In this document: piece after piece, positions 1-6,582 of the stretch
How positions within the stretch are numbered: position 1 is the first letter of the stretch
Layout: each line of letters begins with the position of its first letter
DNA from: Cytophagales bacterium
GTDB lineage: Bacteria; Bacteroidota; Bacteroidia; Cytophagales; Cyclobacteriaceae
NCBI GenBank assembly: GCA_029262935.1
Contig: JAJCYK010000361.1
Coordinates: forward strand, 1-6,582
Length of the DNA stretch: 6,582 bases
Direction: 5' to 3'
The notes under the pieces: model-generated
The model's input: only the letters and a program-made list of their open reading frames with translations
Database searches by the model: none
Told to the model about the DNA's origin: nothing
Made by a program: the position numbers and the translations under genes

Positions 1-1308
1 AGCATTGGGAGCGATAACGTCAGGCATATCAAAAAGCAAATCATTTAGTAAATGGCTCATGACCGTATGCAAGCGGCGGGCCCCTATGTTTTCAACTTCC
101 GCATTTACTTTAAAGGCGATTTCAGCTATTTCATGCAGGGCATCATCCTGGTAACTCAAGGTTACACCTTCCGCATTAAATAAGGCTTCATATTGTTTGG
201 TTAGCGCGTTTTTCGGTTCTTTTAAAATGTGATAAAAGTCGTCTTTAGTTAAGTTTTCCAATTCCACTCTTATAGGAAAGCGTCCTTGTAATTCAGGAAT
301 CAGGTCACTAGGCTTAGACACATGGAAAGCTCCAGCCGCCACAAATAAGACATGATCTGTATTGATCACGCCGTATTTAGTAGTAACCGCACTGCCCTCT
401 ACCACTGGAAGTAAGTCCCGTTGTACTCCTTCCCTACTAACATCAGGCCCACTTTTTGAAGACCCTCCAGCGATCTTATCTATTTCGTCAATGAATATAA
501 TACCGGTGTCCTCAGCTTTACGGATAGCCTCGTCTTTGACTTCATCCATATCGATTAATTTAGCAGCTTCTTCTTCCAATAAAATACGCTTGGCTTCTTC
601 AATGGTCACCTTGCGTTTCTTGTTTTTCTTGGGCATCATACCTCCTATCATTTCCTGCAGATTAATCATGGAAGCTTCATCCATCATGCCACCACCAATC
701 ATACCAATGCCGTTGTTAGCCGGTTTTTTAATATTGATTTCAATCTTGCGGCTGTCCATCTCACCACTGCGAATTTTCTCTCTAAAACGTTCCCGGGTAC
801 GTTCATTCAACTCCCGGTCGTCGGAAGGCGTATCGTTCCCATTGCTATCGTCTCCCACCTGGATTCCTGAGCCACTTTTCATAGGTGGAATCAAGGCGTC
901 TAGAATAATATCTTCTACAATCTGGCTCGCCTTTTCTTTCACTTCATGCTGTTTTCGATGTTTAACCAGAGTCACAGATTGTTCGACTAAGTCCCGCACC
1001 ATACTTTCTACATCACGTCCGACATAACCCACCTCGGTAAATTTTGAAGCTTCCACCTTAGTAAAAGGGGCATCCGCTAGATTTGCCAACCGACGAGCAA
1101 TTTCCGTTTTACCCACACCGGTGGCTCCAATCATTAAAATGTTATTAGGAATGATTTCCTTACGCATCTCTGGGTCCACGCTCATTCGACGCCAGCGGTT
1201 ACGCAAGGCAATGGCCACATTGCGTTTAGCACTTTGCTGACCTATTATGTACTTATCCAACTCTGCAACAATCTCCCTAGGAGTCAAATACTTCCTATCA
1301 TCTAACAT
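1..1308 (-). CDS. hslU: HslU, ATPase subunit of the HslUV (ClpYQ) protease, 3' end missing
   Basis: This is the AAA+ unfoldase that recognises and unfolds cytoplasmic proteins and threads them into the HslV peptidase. The 436 visible codons are open throughout. By comparison with the roughly 443-residue E. coli protein plus the insert differences, about 25-35 C-terminal residues lie beyond the left edge. Residues 61-68 are the Walker A motif GATGVGKT, 94-97 the HslU pore motif GYVG, and 270-275 the Walker B IIFIDE. R343 in LQGRF is the likely arginine finger, and GARR at 409-412 is the sensor-2 motif. Residues about 110-235 form the I-domain, with a Gly/Met-rich stretch near 200-225. The ATG start is one base after the porQ stop and has a good Shine-Dalgarno site inside the last porQ codons, so translational coupling is likely. 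hslV, usually directly upstream in other phyla, is not there; it may lie downstream or elsewhere. Identification is secure from the motifs. Confidence 0.97.
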   Translation of the reverse strand, partial: MLDDRKYLTPREIVAELDKYIIGQQSAKRNVAIALRNRWRRMSVDPEMRKEIIPNNILMIGATGVGKTEIARRLANLADAPFTKVEASKFTEVGYVGRDVESMVRDLVEQSVTLVKHRKQHEVKEKASQIVEDIILDALIPPMKSGSGIQVGDDSNGNDTPSDDRELNERTRERFREKIRSGEMDSRKIEINIKKPANNGIGMIGGGMMDEASMINLQEMIGGMMPKKNKKRKVTIEEAKRILLEEEAAKLIDMDEVKDEAIRKAEDTGIIFIDEIDKIAGGSSKSGPDVSREGVQRDLLPVVEGSAVTTKYGVINTDHVLFVAAGAFHVSKPSDLIPELQGRFPIRVELENLTKDDFYHILKEPKNALTKQYEALFNAEGVTLSYQDDALHEIAEIAFKVNAEVENIGARRLHTVMSHLLNDLLFDMPDVIAPNA

Positions 1309-1309
1309 A

Positions 1310-2353
1310 TTAATTCCTTCTTTTTATAAAACTATTCAAATCGCTGGCTAAAGTAAAATAATCATAGCCACCACCAACGTGATAAATACTGCGAGTATAG
1401 GCCAGTTCAAACCGCTTTATTCGAAATAAAAACCCAAAGCTAAAACCGGCACCACCACTTTTCTCTGCTAACCTAAGCTCCTGCCTTACTAAGTGATTGT
1501 ACCCTACCCGCAAATTAAAATTCTGATGGGCCAAAATCTCTGCCCCAATAGCTACGTGTCGAAAAATACGATCTGCCGTACTGAGTTCCTCCGGAGTGCC
1601 TTCACCAGTTCCCGTTGGATCAAACAAATCTTCGTTTAACAAACCCAAGTTATATCCAGTCAAACTAAACCTGAACGGCATATGCTGGGGCTTAAAGCTT
1701 ACCCCCAAATGTACATCAAACGGCAATTCTGAGTCACTAGTCTCCGTAAAGTCCGTTAGGATAACGCCAATATTCTTAAAAGTCACACCTATGGTAAGAT
1801 CCTTTTCTGGATGCCTAAAAGCTCCGCCTATATCCAACGTCAAGGCGCTGGCATTAAACCCGGCAATGCTGGAGGTTAAAATCTTAATATTCGCCCCCAT
1901 GGTAAAGGGTCCCAGGGGTCTGGCGTAACCAAGTGTTAAAGCAAATTCACTGCCATTGAAGGTACCCGTAGCCGCACCCGTAGCATCAAATCCTTGAAAT
2001 TCACCATAATCCAAGTACTGAATACCCACTCCCCAAACTCCAGGGTCTTTAAAGTCCCGAACATAAGAGAGACTTCCGTAGTTAACATCAGCGACTAAGG
2101 ATTGATAAGTCATTGCCGCATGATGGTGTAAGGTGGTATCCATTAAGGCGGGATTGGACAGAAACATTTGCACATCTGAATCCGAACTACTAACATTTAC
2201 TCCACCTAAAGCAGCGGTACGAGCAGTTGCTGGCAAATTTAGAAACTCAAAGGAGCGCTGTCCACCGAACTGTGCCTGTATCGGGGCTATGACCATAATA
2301 AACAAGGCAAATACGAACCATTTTATTACTTTCCCAACCACCGGTTTTATCAT
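1310..2353 (-). CDS. porQ: PorQ, type IX secretion system outer-membrane protein
   Basis: PorQ is a PorV/FadL-like beta-barrel of the outer membrane. In Porphyromonas gingivalis it belongs with PorU, PorV and PorZ to the attachment complex that processes T9SS cargo and anchors it to the cell surface. The 347-residue product begins with a basic, hydrophobic signal peptide (about residues 1-27) and a probable signal peptidase I cut after IQA. It continues with the family's N-terminal signature, FEFLNLP at 35-41, ALGG at 48-51 and SNPAL at 66-70. The rest shows alternating aromatic/polar strands and glycine-rich turns, as in a barrel, and the length fits the family. A longer reading from a TTG at 2377 would overlap lon by 20 bases. 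I prefer the ATG at 2353 because it gives a clean signal peptide, lies 4 bases after the lon stop and follows a weak GGGAT site. It sits between lon and hslU in a likely operon. Family assignment is by pattern recognition, without an alignment. Confidence 0.9.
   Translation of the reverse strand: MIKPVVGKVIKWFVFALFIMVIAPIQAQFGGQRSFEFLNLPATARTAALGGVNVSSSDSDVQMFLSNPALMDTTLHHHAAMTYQSLVADVNYGSLSYVRDFKDPGVWGVGIQYLDYGEFQGFDATGAATGTFNGSEFALTLGYARPLGPFTMGANIKILTSSIAGFNASALTLDIGGAFRHPEKDLTIGVTFKNIGVILTDFTETSDSELPFDVHLGVSFKPQHMPFRFSLTGYNLGLLNEDLFDPTGTGEGTPEELSTADRIFRHVAIGAEILAHQNFNLRVGYNHLVRQELRLAEKSGGAGFSFGFLFRIKRFELAYTRSIYHVGGGYDYFTLASDLNSFIKRRN
1315..1321 (-). promoter_or_regulatory. Ribosome binding site of hslU inside porQ
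   Basis: On the minus strand the sequence reads AGAAGGA, ending 6 bases before the hslU ATG at 1308. It overlaps the K-R-R-N codons that end porQ. A strong Shine-Dalgarno match is notable because many Bacteroidota genes lack one. It fixes the hslU start and suggests that ribosomes finishing porQ can reinitiate on hslU. The site is read directly from the sequence; the coupling is inferred. Confidence 0.75.
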
Positions 2354-2357
2354 AAAC

Positions 2358-4838
2358 TTAATTATCCCTATACACAAATTGTACTGGATCGTCTGCTTTC
2401 TGCTTTAATAACGCCGCATCTAATACTTCCCGTACGGAATCTACAAATTGAATCTTGACCCCCTTAAGGTAGATAGGGCTGATTTCCTCAATATCTTTTC
2501 TATTTCGTGAGCTAAGAATGATCTCTTTAAGCCCCGCACGTTTAGCCGCTAGTATTTTTTCTTTTACTCCGCCTACTGGTAACACTTTCCCGCGTAAAGT
2601 AATTTCACCGGTCATGGCTATTTTGTCCTTAACCCTACGTTGAGTAAAGACAGATGCCAAGGAAGTGGCAATGGTAATACCTGCAGATGGACCATCTTTG
2701 GGTACCGCCCCGGCCGGGACGTGAATATGCAGATCGTAACTGTCAAACACTCGGTAATCAATGTTTAAATGCTCGGCATTGGACTTTAAATAAGACAAAG
2801 CGGTAACCGCTGACTCCTTCATTACATCTCCCAATTGCCCTGATAAAGTGAGTTTTCCTTTACCGCGACTTAAACTGGACTCGATAAATAGTATTTCTCC
2901 ACCTGCCTGAGTCCAAGCCAATCCGGTGACCACCCCTGCCAATTTGTTGTCCTGATACAATTCCTTGTCAAAGCGGGACGGGCCCAAAATGATCTCTATT
3001 TGTTCCAGGTCGACGAGTGACTTGTATTCCTCCTCCATAACAATAGACTTGGCTATATTTCGAACTACGGTGCCGATTTGACGTTCTAAGTTGCGCACAC
3101 CGGACTCCCGGGTATAGCCTTCAACTATTCTTACCAAAGCCCTTTTGGATAATCTTAAATCTCTGGCTTTAAGTCCGTGTTCTTTTTTCTGCTTAGGCAA
3201 TAGGTGCTTTTGAGCAATTTTTACTTTTTCTTCTAAGGTATAACCGCTCAATTCGATAATCTCCATACGATCAAGTAAGGCGGGATGAATAGTATCCATT
3301 GAATTGGCTGTAGCAATGAACAACACCTTGCTTAAATCGTAAGGCACTTCCAAGTAGTTGTCGGTAAAAGTACTGTTTTGTTCGGGGTCTAAAACCTCCA
3401 ATAAAGCCGATGAGGGGTCGCCTCGAAAATCAGAACGAACCTTATCGATCTCGTCTAAAATAAACACCGGATTAGATGATTTTACTTTCTTTATGTTTTG
3501 TACGATCCGGCCAGGCATGGCACCTACATAGGTCTTGCGGTGCCCCCGGACTTCCGCTTCATCATGAACGCCACCTAAAGACATCCGGACATATTTTCTG
3601 TTCAGGGACTCTGCTATAGATCGACCCAATGAAGTTTTACCTACCCCAGGGGGGCCGTACAAACACAAGATAGGTCCTTTCATATCTTGCTTAAGTTTCA
3701 ATACTGCAAGATACTCCACAATGCGGTCCTTAATTTTGTCCAATCCGTAGTGATCCCGGTCGAGGATTCTTCGGGCTTTGTTCAAGTCAAAATTGTCGGT
3801 GGTATAGTCGCCCCACGGCAAATCCACAAAAAGTTCAACGTACCCAAAAGCTACCGGGTATTCTGCGGAGGCAGGATTTAATCGTAATATTTTGTCTAGT
3901 TCTTTGTTGAAATGCTGACGTATTTCTTTGGGCCAACTTTTTAATTCACCACGAGCTCGCAGCGCTTCCACTTCTTGATCCGGGCCGTCATGACCAAGTT
4001 CGTCCTGCAGAACTTTTATTTGTTGCCTTAAATAGAAATCCCGTTGCTGTTGATCGATATCGGAATGTACTTTGTTTTGAATTTCCTGCTTTAGTTCCAA
4101 CATTTGGATGTCATTGAGCATGTGCTCCAACAATAATGTTGCCCGCTCCATACCGTTATCAATCTCCAATAGCTTTTGTTTATCCGCTACCTCCGCATTA
4201 ATGTTGGATGACAAAAAGTGGGTCAAAAACGTGTGACTTTCTATATTGTCCAGTGCCACCTGAGCCTCTTGAGGGATTTCGGGGTTTAGTCTTAGAATTT
4301 TGGAAGCAGCATCTTTCAATGACTGTACTACCGCTTTGGTCTCTTTTTTATGTTTGGAAAGAAATTTCTCCTTAACGTACTTAACTTTTGCAGTAAAATA
4401 AGGCTGTAGGGTAACAAATGATCTGATTTTAAACCGGTTTTTACCTTGAATGATGATGGTGGTATTCCCGTCAGGTAAAACAATCATTTTGATTATTTTG
4501 GCCACCGTCCCAATATGATAGATGTCTTCAATTTCCGGCTCTTCGACCGTATTGTTTTTTTGAGCAACAACTCCTAAAATACGATCGCCTCGGTAAGCTT
4601 TTTTTACTAGTTGAATGGACTTTTGACGGCCCACTGTAATTGGCAACACCACTCCTGGGAACAATACTGTGTTTCTAATGGGCAAGATGGGAATCTCCTC
4701 AGGGAAATCAGCGATACTGGAATTTACATCTTTGTCGGCATCAATAATTTGAATGAAACTTTCATTGTCATCATCGGCGAGATCACCTAGCACTATATTA
4801 TTCAATAATTGATCTTGATTCATATAGATGTATGCCAT
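2358..4838 (-). CDS. lon: Lon, ATP-dependent serine protease (LonA type)
   Basis: Lon degrades misfolded and short-lived regulatory proteins in the cytoplasm as a homohexamer. The 826-residue product has the full LonA layout. A short acidic N-terminal extension (about 1-46) precedes the substrate-binding LON domain, which opens with [13 protein letters not shown] at 50-62 and runs to about 240. A helical and coiled-coil region follows (about 240-340), then the AAA+ module. That module shows Walker A GPPGVGKT at 395-402, pore-loop YVGAMPG at 437-443, Walker B FILDEID at 459-465, sensor-1 N512 and probable arginine finger R524. The peptidase domain carries the Ser-Lys dyad, S718 in PKDGPSAG and K761 in GGVKEK. 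Their 43-residue spacing equals that of S679 and K722 in E. coli. All key residues are present, so it should be active. The ATG at 4838 has no clear Shine-Dalgarno site; the ATG at 4823 (residue 6) is an equally plausible start. It is the first gene of the probable lon-porQ-hslU operon. Confidence 0.97.
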   Translation of the reverse strand: MAYIYMNQDQLLNNIVLGDLADDDNESFIQIIDADKDVNSSIADFPEEIPILPIRNTVLFPGVVLPITVGRQKSIQLVKKAYRGDRILGVVAQKNNTVEEPEIEDIYHIGTVAKIIKMIVLPDGNTTIIIQGKNRFKIRSFVTLQPYFTAKVKYVKEKFLSKHKKETKAVVQSLKDAASKILRLNPEIPQEAQVALDNIESHTFLTHFLSSNINAEVADKQKLLEIDNGMERATLLLEHMLNDIQMLELKQEIQNKVHSDIDQQQRDFYLRQQIKVLQDELGHDGPDQEVEALRARGELKSWPKEIRQHFNKELDKILRLNPASAEYPVAFGYVELFVDLPWGDYTTDNFDLNKARRILDRDHYGLDKIKDRIVEYLAVLKLKQDMKGPILCLYGPPGVGKTSLGRSIAESLNRKYVRMSLGGVHDEAEVRGHRKTYVGAMPGRIVQNIKKVKSSNPVFILDEIDKVRSDFRGDPSSALLEVLDPEQNSTFTDNYLEVPYDLSKVLFIATANSMDTIHPALLDRMEIIELSGYTLEEKVKIAQKHLLPKQKKEHGLKARDLRLSKRALVRIVEGYTRESGVRNLERQIGTVVRNIAKSIVMEEEYKSLVDLEQIEIILGPSRFDKELYQDNKLAGVVTGLAWTQAGGEILFIESSLSRGKGKLTLSGQLGDVMKESAVTALSYLKSNAEHLNIDYRVFDSYDLHIHVPAGAVPKDGPSAGITIATSLASVFTQRRVKDKIAMTGEITLRGKVLPVGGVKEKILAAKRAGLKEIILSSRNRKDIEEISPIYLKGVKIQFVDSVREVLDAALLKQKADDPVQFVYRDN
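2364..2370 (-). promoter_or_regulatory. Weak ribosome binding site of porQ inside lon
   Basis: The minus strand reads TAGGGAT here, 10 bases before the porQ ATG at 2353 and within the last codons of lon. The match to a Shine-Dalgarno is only partial. It supports the ATG start over the upstream TTG at 2377, because it lies downstream of that TTG and could not serve it. Confidence 0.45.
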
Positions 4839-4846
4839 AATGGCAT
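4832..4846. repeat. Perfect 15-base palindrome over the lon start codon
   Basis: The sequence is ATGCCAT, one central A, then ATGGCAT: two 7-base arms that are exact reverse complements. The lon ATG (4838-4836 on the minus strand) overlaps the centre and one arm. In lon mRNA a 6-bp stem with a UUA loop could form and would partly hide the start codon. As DNA it could be an operator half-site pair. No function is shown. If lon really starts at 4823, the palindrome would lie in its leader or promoter. Confidence 0.6.
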
Positions 4847-4961
4847 TATTTTTCTAATTTTATACTTTTTCTAATCCTAGTACCTTATTTTACAAGAGCT
4901 GTGCCAAATTATGAATAAATATGTCATTATTTTGGTACCTTGTTTATGAGGTTGTGTTTCA
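4839..4961. promoter_or_regulatory. Divergent intergenic region between lon and the envelope gene
   Basis: This 123-base AT-rich gap separates two genes pointing away from each other, so it must hold promoters for both directions unless transcripts start further inside. I searched for the Bacteroidota consensus (TTG about 17-23 bases upstream of TAnnTTTG). The best TA-TTTG-like words are TAATTTG on the minus strand (around 4905-4911) and TATTTTG on the plus strand (around 4928-4934). Each is one base short of the consensus spacing and has no well-placed TTG. The promoters are therefore inferred from gene layout, not assigned to bases. Confidence 0.5.
4948..4951 (+). promoter_or_regulatory. 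Possible ribosome binding site of the envelope gene
   Basis: GAGG lies 10 bases upstream of the ATG at 4962. An in-frame TGA at 4947-4949 closes the reading frame just upstream, so the ATG at 4962 is the earliest possible ATG start. The match is short, and the spacing is slightly long. Confidence 0.4.
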
Positions 4962-6582
4962 ATGGTGTTTAAGAATTTTTTCTGCTTATTCTTGATATGG
5001 GCATTTATATTGGGTCACCCGGCTCAAGCTCAAAAAACGAAGAAAAAAAAGCTTCTTAAATTATCTGATGTTTTGCAAAAAAAAGAAGCTGACAACATCT
5101 CTATTGGCTATTTTCCTAATCTAAACAAGCAAAAATATTACTTCAATAAGAAGCAGAGAGCTCAAATTACCAAGTATGAGCAAAAACAACAATGGCCTGA
5201 GCTTTATCGGGTGCTTAAACCTTATGTCCATAAATTTGGTGTTGAGAATTTTTACAAAGATACCTATCTTTTATGGCGACTAGCCAAATTGACAGAGCTA
5301 TACGGCAATCAAGCCGATGCGATCAGTTTGTACAAGCTGGTATTAAGACATCATCGGGAAGAAATTGACATCTCTAAAGTTGAGCTGTACTACGATAGTT
5401 TGAGTAAAAATAAAGTTGATTATTACGTACCCTTGGACTACTACTACGAGTTGGTGGAGTACAGAAAATCTGTTGATACTTTACGTCCACCCCGAGGAGT
5501 ATTGTTGAATATGGGTACTACAATAAATTCGGACTGGGCTGATTACGGACCGACGCTACACGTAAGTAAAAATCTGCTAATACTAACCTCGAAAAGAAAC
5601 GAGAAAGTGGTGGCCGCGAAAAAGACTCTAATTGAGGATCTTTTCTGTAGTACCGGAGGGGACGGTTTCTGGTCTAAAGCACAAGCACTAGACGCCATAA
5701 ATACCCAATACAATGAAGGATCAGCTTGCCTTAGTGCAGATGGCAAAACCATATACTTCGCCCGTTGTCACGCCCCGGGATCCATGGGGAGTTGTGATCT
5801 TTTTGTAGCTAAAATGAAAGAGGACAGCACCTGGGGTAACGTCAAAAACCTGGGGGTCAACGTTAATAGCATTTCTTGGGACTCACATCCTACTTTAAGT
5901 CATAGTGAGGATACCCTCTATTTCGCTTCCGACCGCATTGGTGGTTTTGGGCTGTCTGATATCTATTACACGACCAAAGATAAAAACGGCAATTGGATGC
6001 CTTCTAAAAATATTGGTCCATTAATTAATACCCGTTTAAATGAAGTAAGTCCATTTTTTCACCCCAAGTTTGATGTTCTTTACTTCACCAGTAACGGACA
6101 GCTGCTAAATTTTGGTGAATTTGATATCTACAAGGTTAGACGCCTGGAAAATAAATGGCAGGAGCCTCGTAATGTGGGGCCCTTAATAAATGGACCTGGC
6201 AACGAATTCTATTTTACTATTGACTCTGAATCCCAGTATTTGTATTACGCCTCTTCCACAGAAAAGAACATTGAGAACCTGGACCTTTTTTCTTTTCCCC
6301 TGCCCATGGGCGCGCAACCAGGGGCAAATACGAGCTTCTCCGGTACCTTGGTAGACTCCTTAACTGGAAATCCACTTACAGGAATCGTCTCGATAATAGA
6401 TTTAGATCATGGGATAGAGGTAGCGCCTAAATTCTTAAGACCTGATGGCAGCTTTCAATTTGAGCTTATTAACAATAACAACTACTTGCTTATTATTCAA
6501 GGTGATGACTATTTCCGTATTGAAGAAATTTTCTACTTAGACGGCGCTACCGAGATTCACCGCTCAGCAGCACCACTATCTA
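4962..6582 (+). CDS. Secreted TPR / PD40-propeller / carboxypeptidase-regulatory-like envelope protein, PorE-like, 3' end missing
   Basis: All 540 visible codons are open and the gene runs off the right edge. Residues 1-23 form a signal peptide with a hydrophobic core and a probable signal peptidase I cut after AQA, followed by a lysine-rich stretch (KTKKKK at 25-30). C8 is not in a lipobox, so a lipoprotein is unlikely. Residues about 65-135 are helical with at least one TPR-like repeat. PD40 (WD40-like, TolB-type) blades begin near 191, 252, 307, 361 and 413, with motifs such as DGKTIYFA and DTLYFASDR, at spacings of 52-61. Residues about 457-530 resemble a carboxypeptidase regulatory-like beta-sandwich. 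In many Bacteroidota proteins, including the T9SS-associated PorE, this order ends in an OmpA-like peptidoglycan-binding domain, which would lie past the edge. PorE is a lipoprotein in P. gingivalis, and paralogs with this layout are numerous, so a T9SS role is only suggested by the nearby porQ. It probably acts in the periplasm or at the envelope. Confidence 0.85.
   Translation, partial: MVFKNFFCLFLIWAFILGHPAQAQKTKKKKLLKLSDVLQKKEADNISIGYFPNLNKQKYYFNKKQRAQITKYEQKQQWPELYRVLKPYVHKFGVENFYKDTYLLWRLAKLTELYGNQADAISLYKLVLRHHREEIDISKVELYYDSLSKNKVDYYVPLDYYYELVEYRKSVDTLRPPRGVLLNMGTTINSDWADYGPTLHVSKNLLILTSKRNEKVVAAKKTLIEDLFCSTGGDGFWSKAQALDAINTQYNEGSACLSADGKTIYFARCHAPGSMGSCDLFVAKMKEDSTWGNVKNLGVNVNSISWDSHPTLSHSEDTLYFASDRIGGFGLSDIYYTTKDKNGNWMPSKNIGPLINTRLNEVSPFFHPKFDVLYFTSNGQLLNFGEFDIYKVRRLENKWQEPRNVGPLINGPGNEFYFTIDSESQYLYYASSTEKNIENLDLFSFPLPMGAQPGANTSFSGTLVDSLTGNPLTGIVSIIDLDHGIEVAPKFLRPDGSFQFELINNNNYLLIIQGDDYFRIEEIFYLDGATEIHRSAAPLS

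Noticed and set aside
598..707. Gly/Met/Lys-rich low-complexity segment in HslU as a foreign insertion
   Set aside because: HslU I-domains normally end in a Met/Gly-rich and then basic linker before the IEEAKRILLEEEAAKL-type helix. The frame and flanking motifs are intact, so it is ordinary family variation.
362..1027. Plus-strand 221-codon open frame opposite hslU
   Set aside because: It is antisense to the conserved I-domain and AAA+ part of hslU. The product is Ser/Ile/Leu-rich with no recognisable domain, as expected for a shadow frame.
1596..1928. Plus-strand 110-codon open frame opposite porQ
   Set aside because: It is antisense to the PorQ barrel region, has no domain or leader, and is explained by porQ codon composition.
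2133..2408. Plus-strand 91-codon open frame across the lon-porQ junction
   Set aside because: It is antisense to the PorQ signal peptide region and the lon end, with no recognisable domain or start signal.
3687..3881. Plus-strand 64-codon open frame opposite lon
   Set aside because: Short shadow frame opposite the start of the Lon AAA+ module.
4851..4872. TAATTTTA and TACTTTTT as plus-strand -7 promoter boxes
   Set aside because: Each is one base off the TAnnTTTG consensus, but no TTG lies 17-23 bases upstream and the region is generally T-rich.
4962..5030. Lipoprotein signal on the envelope protein
   Set aside because: The only N-terminal cysteine (residue 8) sits inside the hydrophobic core after NFF and does not form a lipobox. 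AQA at 21-23 fits signal peptidase I better.
5543..5752. Minus-strand 69-codon open frame opposite the envelope gene
   Set aside because: It is antisense to the PD40 region, which has clear repeat structure on the plus strand.

Overview
The window reads as a chromosomal segment from a member of the Bacteroidota. The main reason is a gene for PorQ, an outer-membrane component of the type IX secretion system (T9SS), which is confined to that phylum. A second clue is a divergent envelope gene with the TPR / PD40-propeller / carboxypeptidase-regulatory-like layout that is typical of Bacteroidota OmpA-family and PorE-like proteins. I cannot place the genome below phylum level from the sequence alone.

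Layout. Three genes on the minus strand run leftwards in the order lon (4838 to 2358), porQ (2353 to 1310) and hslU (1308 to beyond position 1). They are packed as an operon, with 4 bases between lon and the preferred porQ start and 1 base between porQ and hslU. hslU is cut by the left edge. A 123-base AT-rich divergent intergenic region (4839-4961) follows. On the plus strand, a large secreted envelope protein gene starts at 4962 and runs off the right edge. No rRNA, tRNA, mobile element, CRISPR array or convincing terminator was seen. There is no gene-free stretch longer than 300 bases.

How the genes relate. Lon and HslU are cytoplasmic AAA+ protein-quality-control machines. PorQ is an outer-membrane beta-barrel thought to help hold the T9SS cell-surface attachment complex. 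The divergent gene encodes a periplasmic or envelope protein whose visible domains resemble PorE, a T9SS-associated peptidoglycan-binding protein, although many non-T9SS paralogs share that layout. One transcript therefore probably carries two proteolytic ATPases and a secretion component. No hslV lies directly upstream of hslU.

Most of the content is conserved and well known. The most distinctive non-coding signal is a perfect 15-base palindrome (4832-4846) that contains the annotated lon start codon. I found no evidence of a wholly new system.
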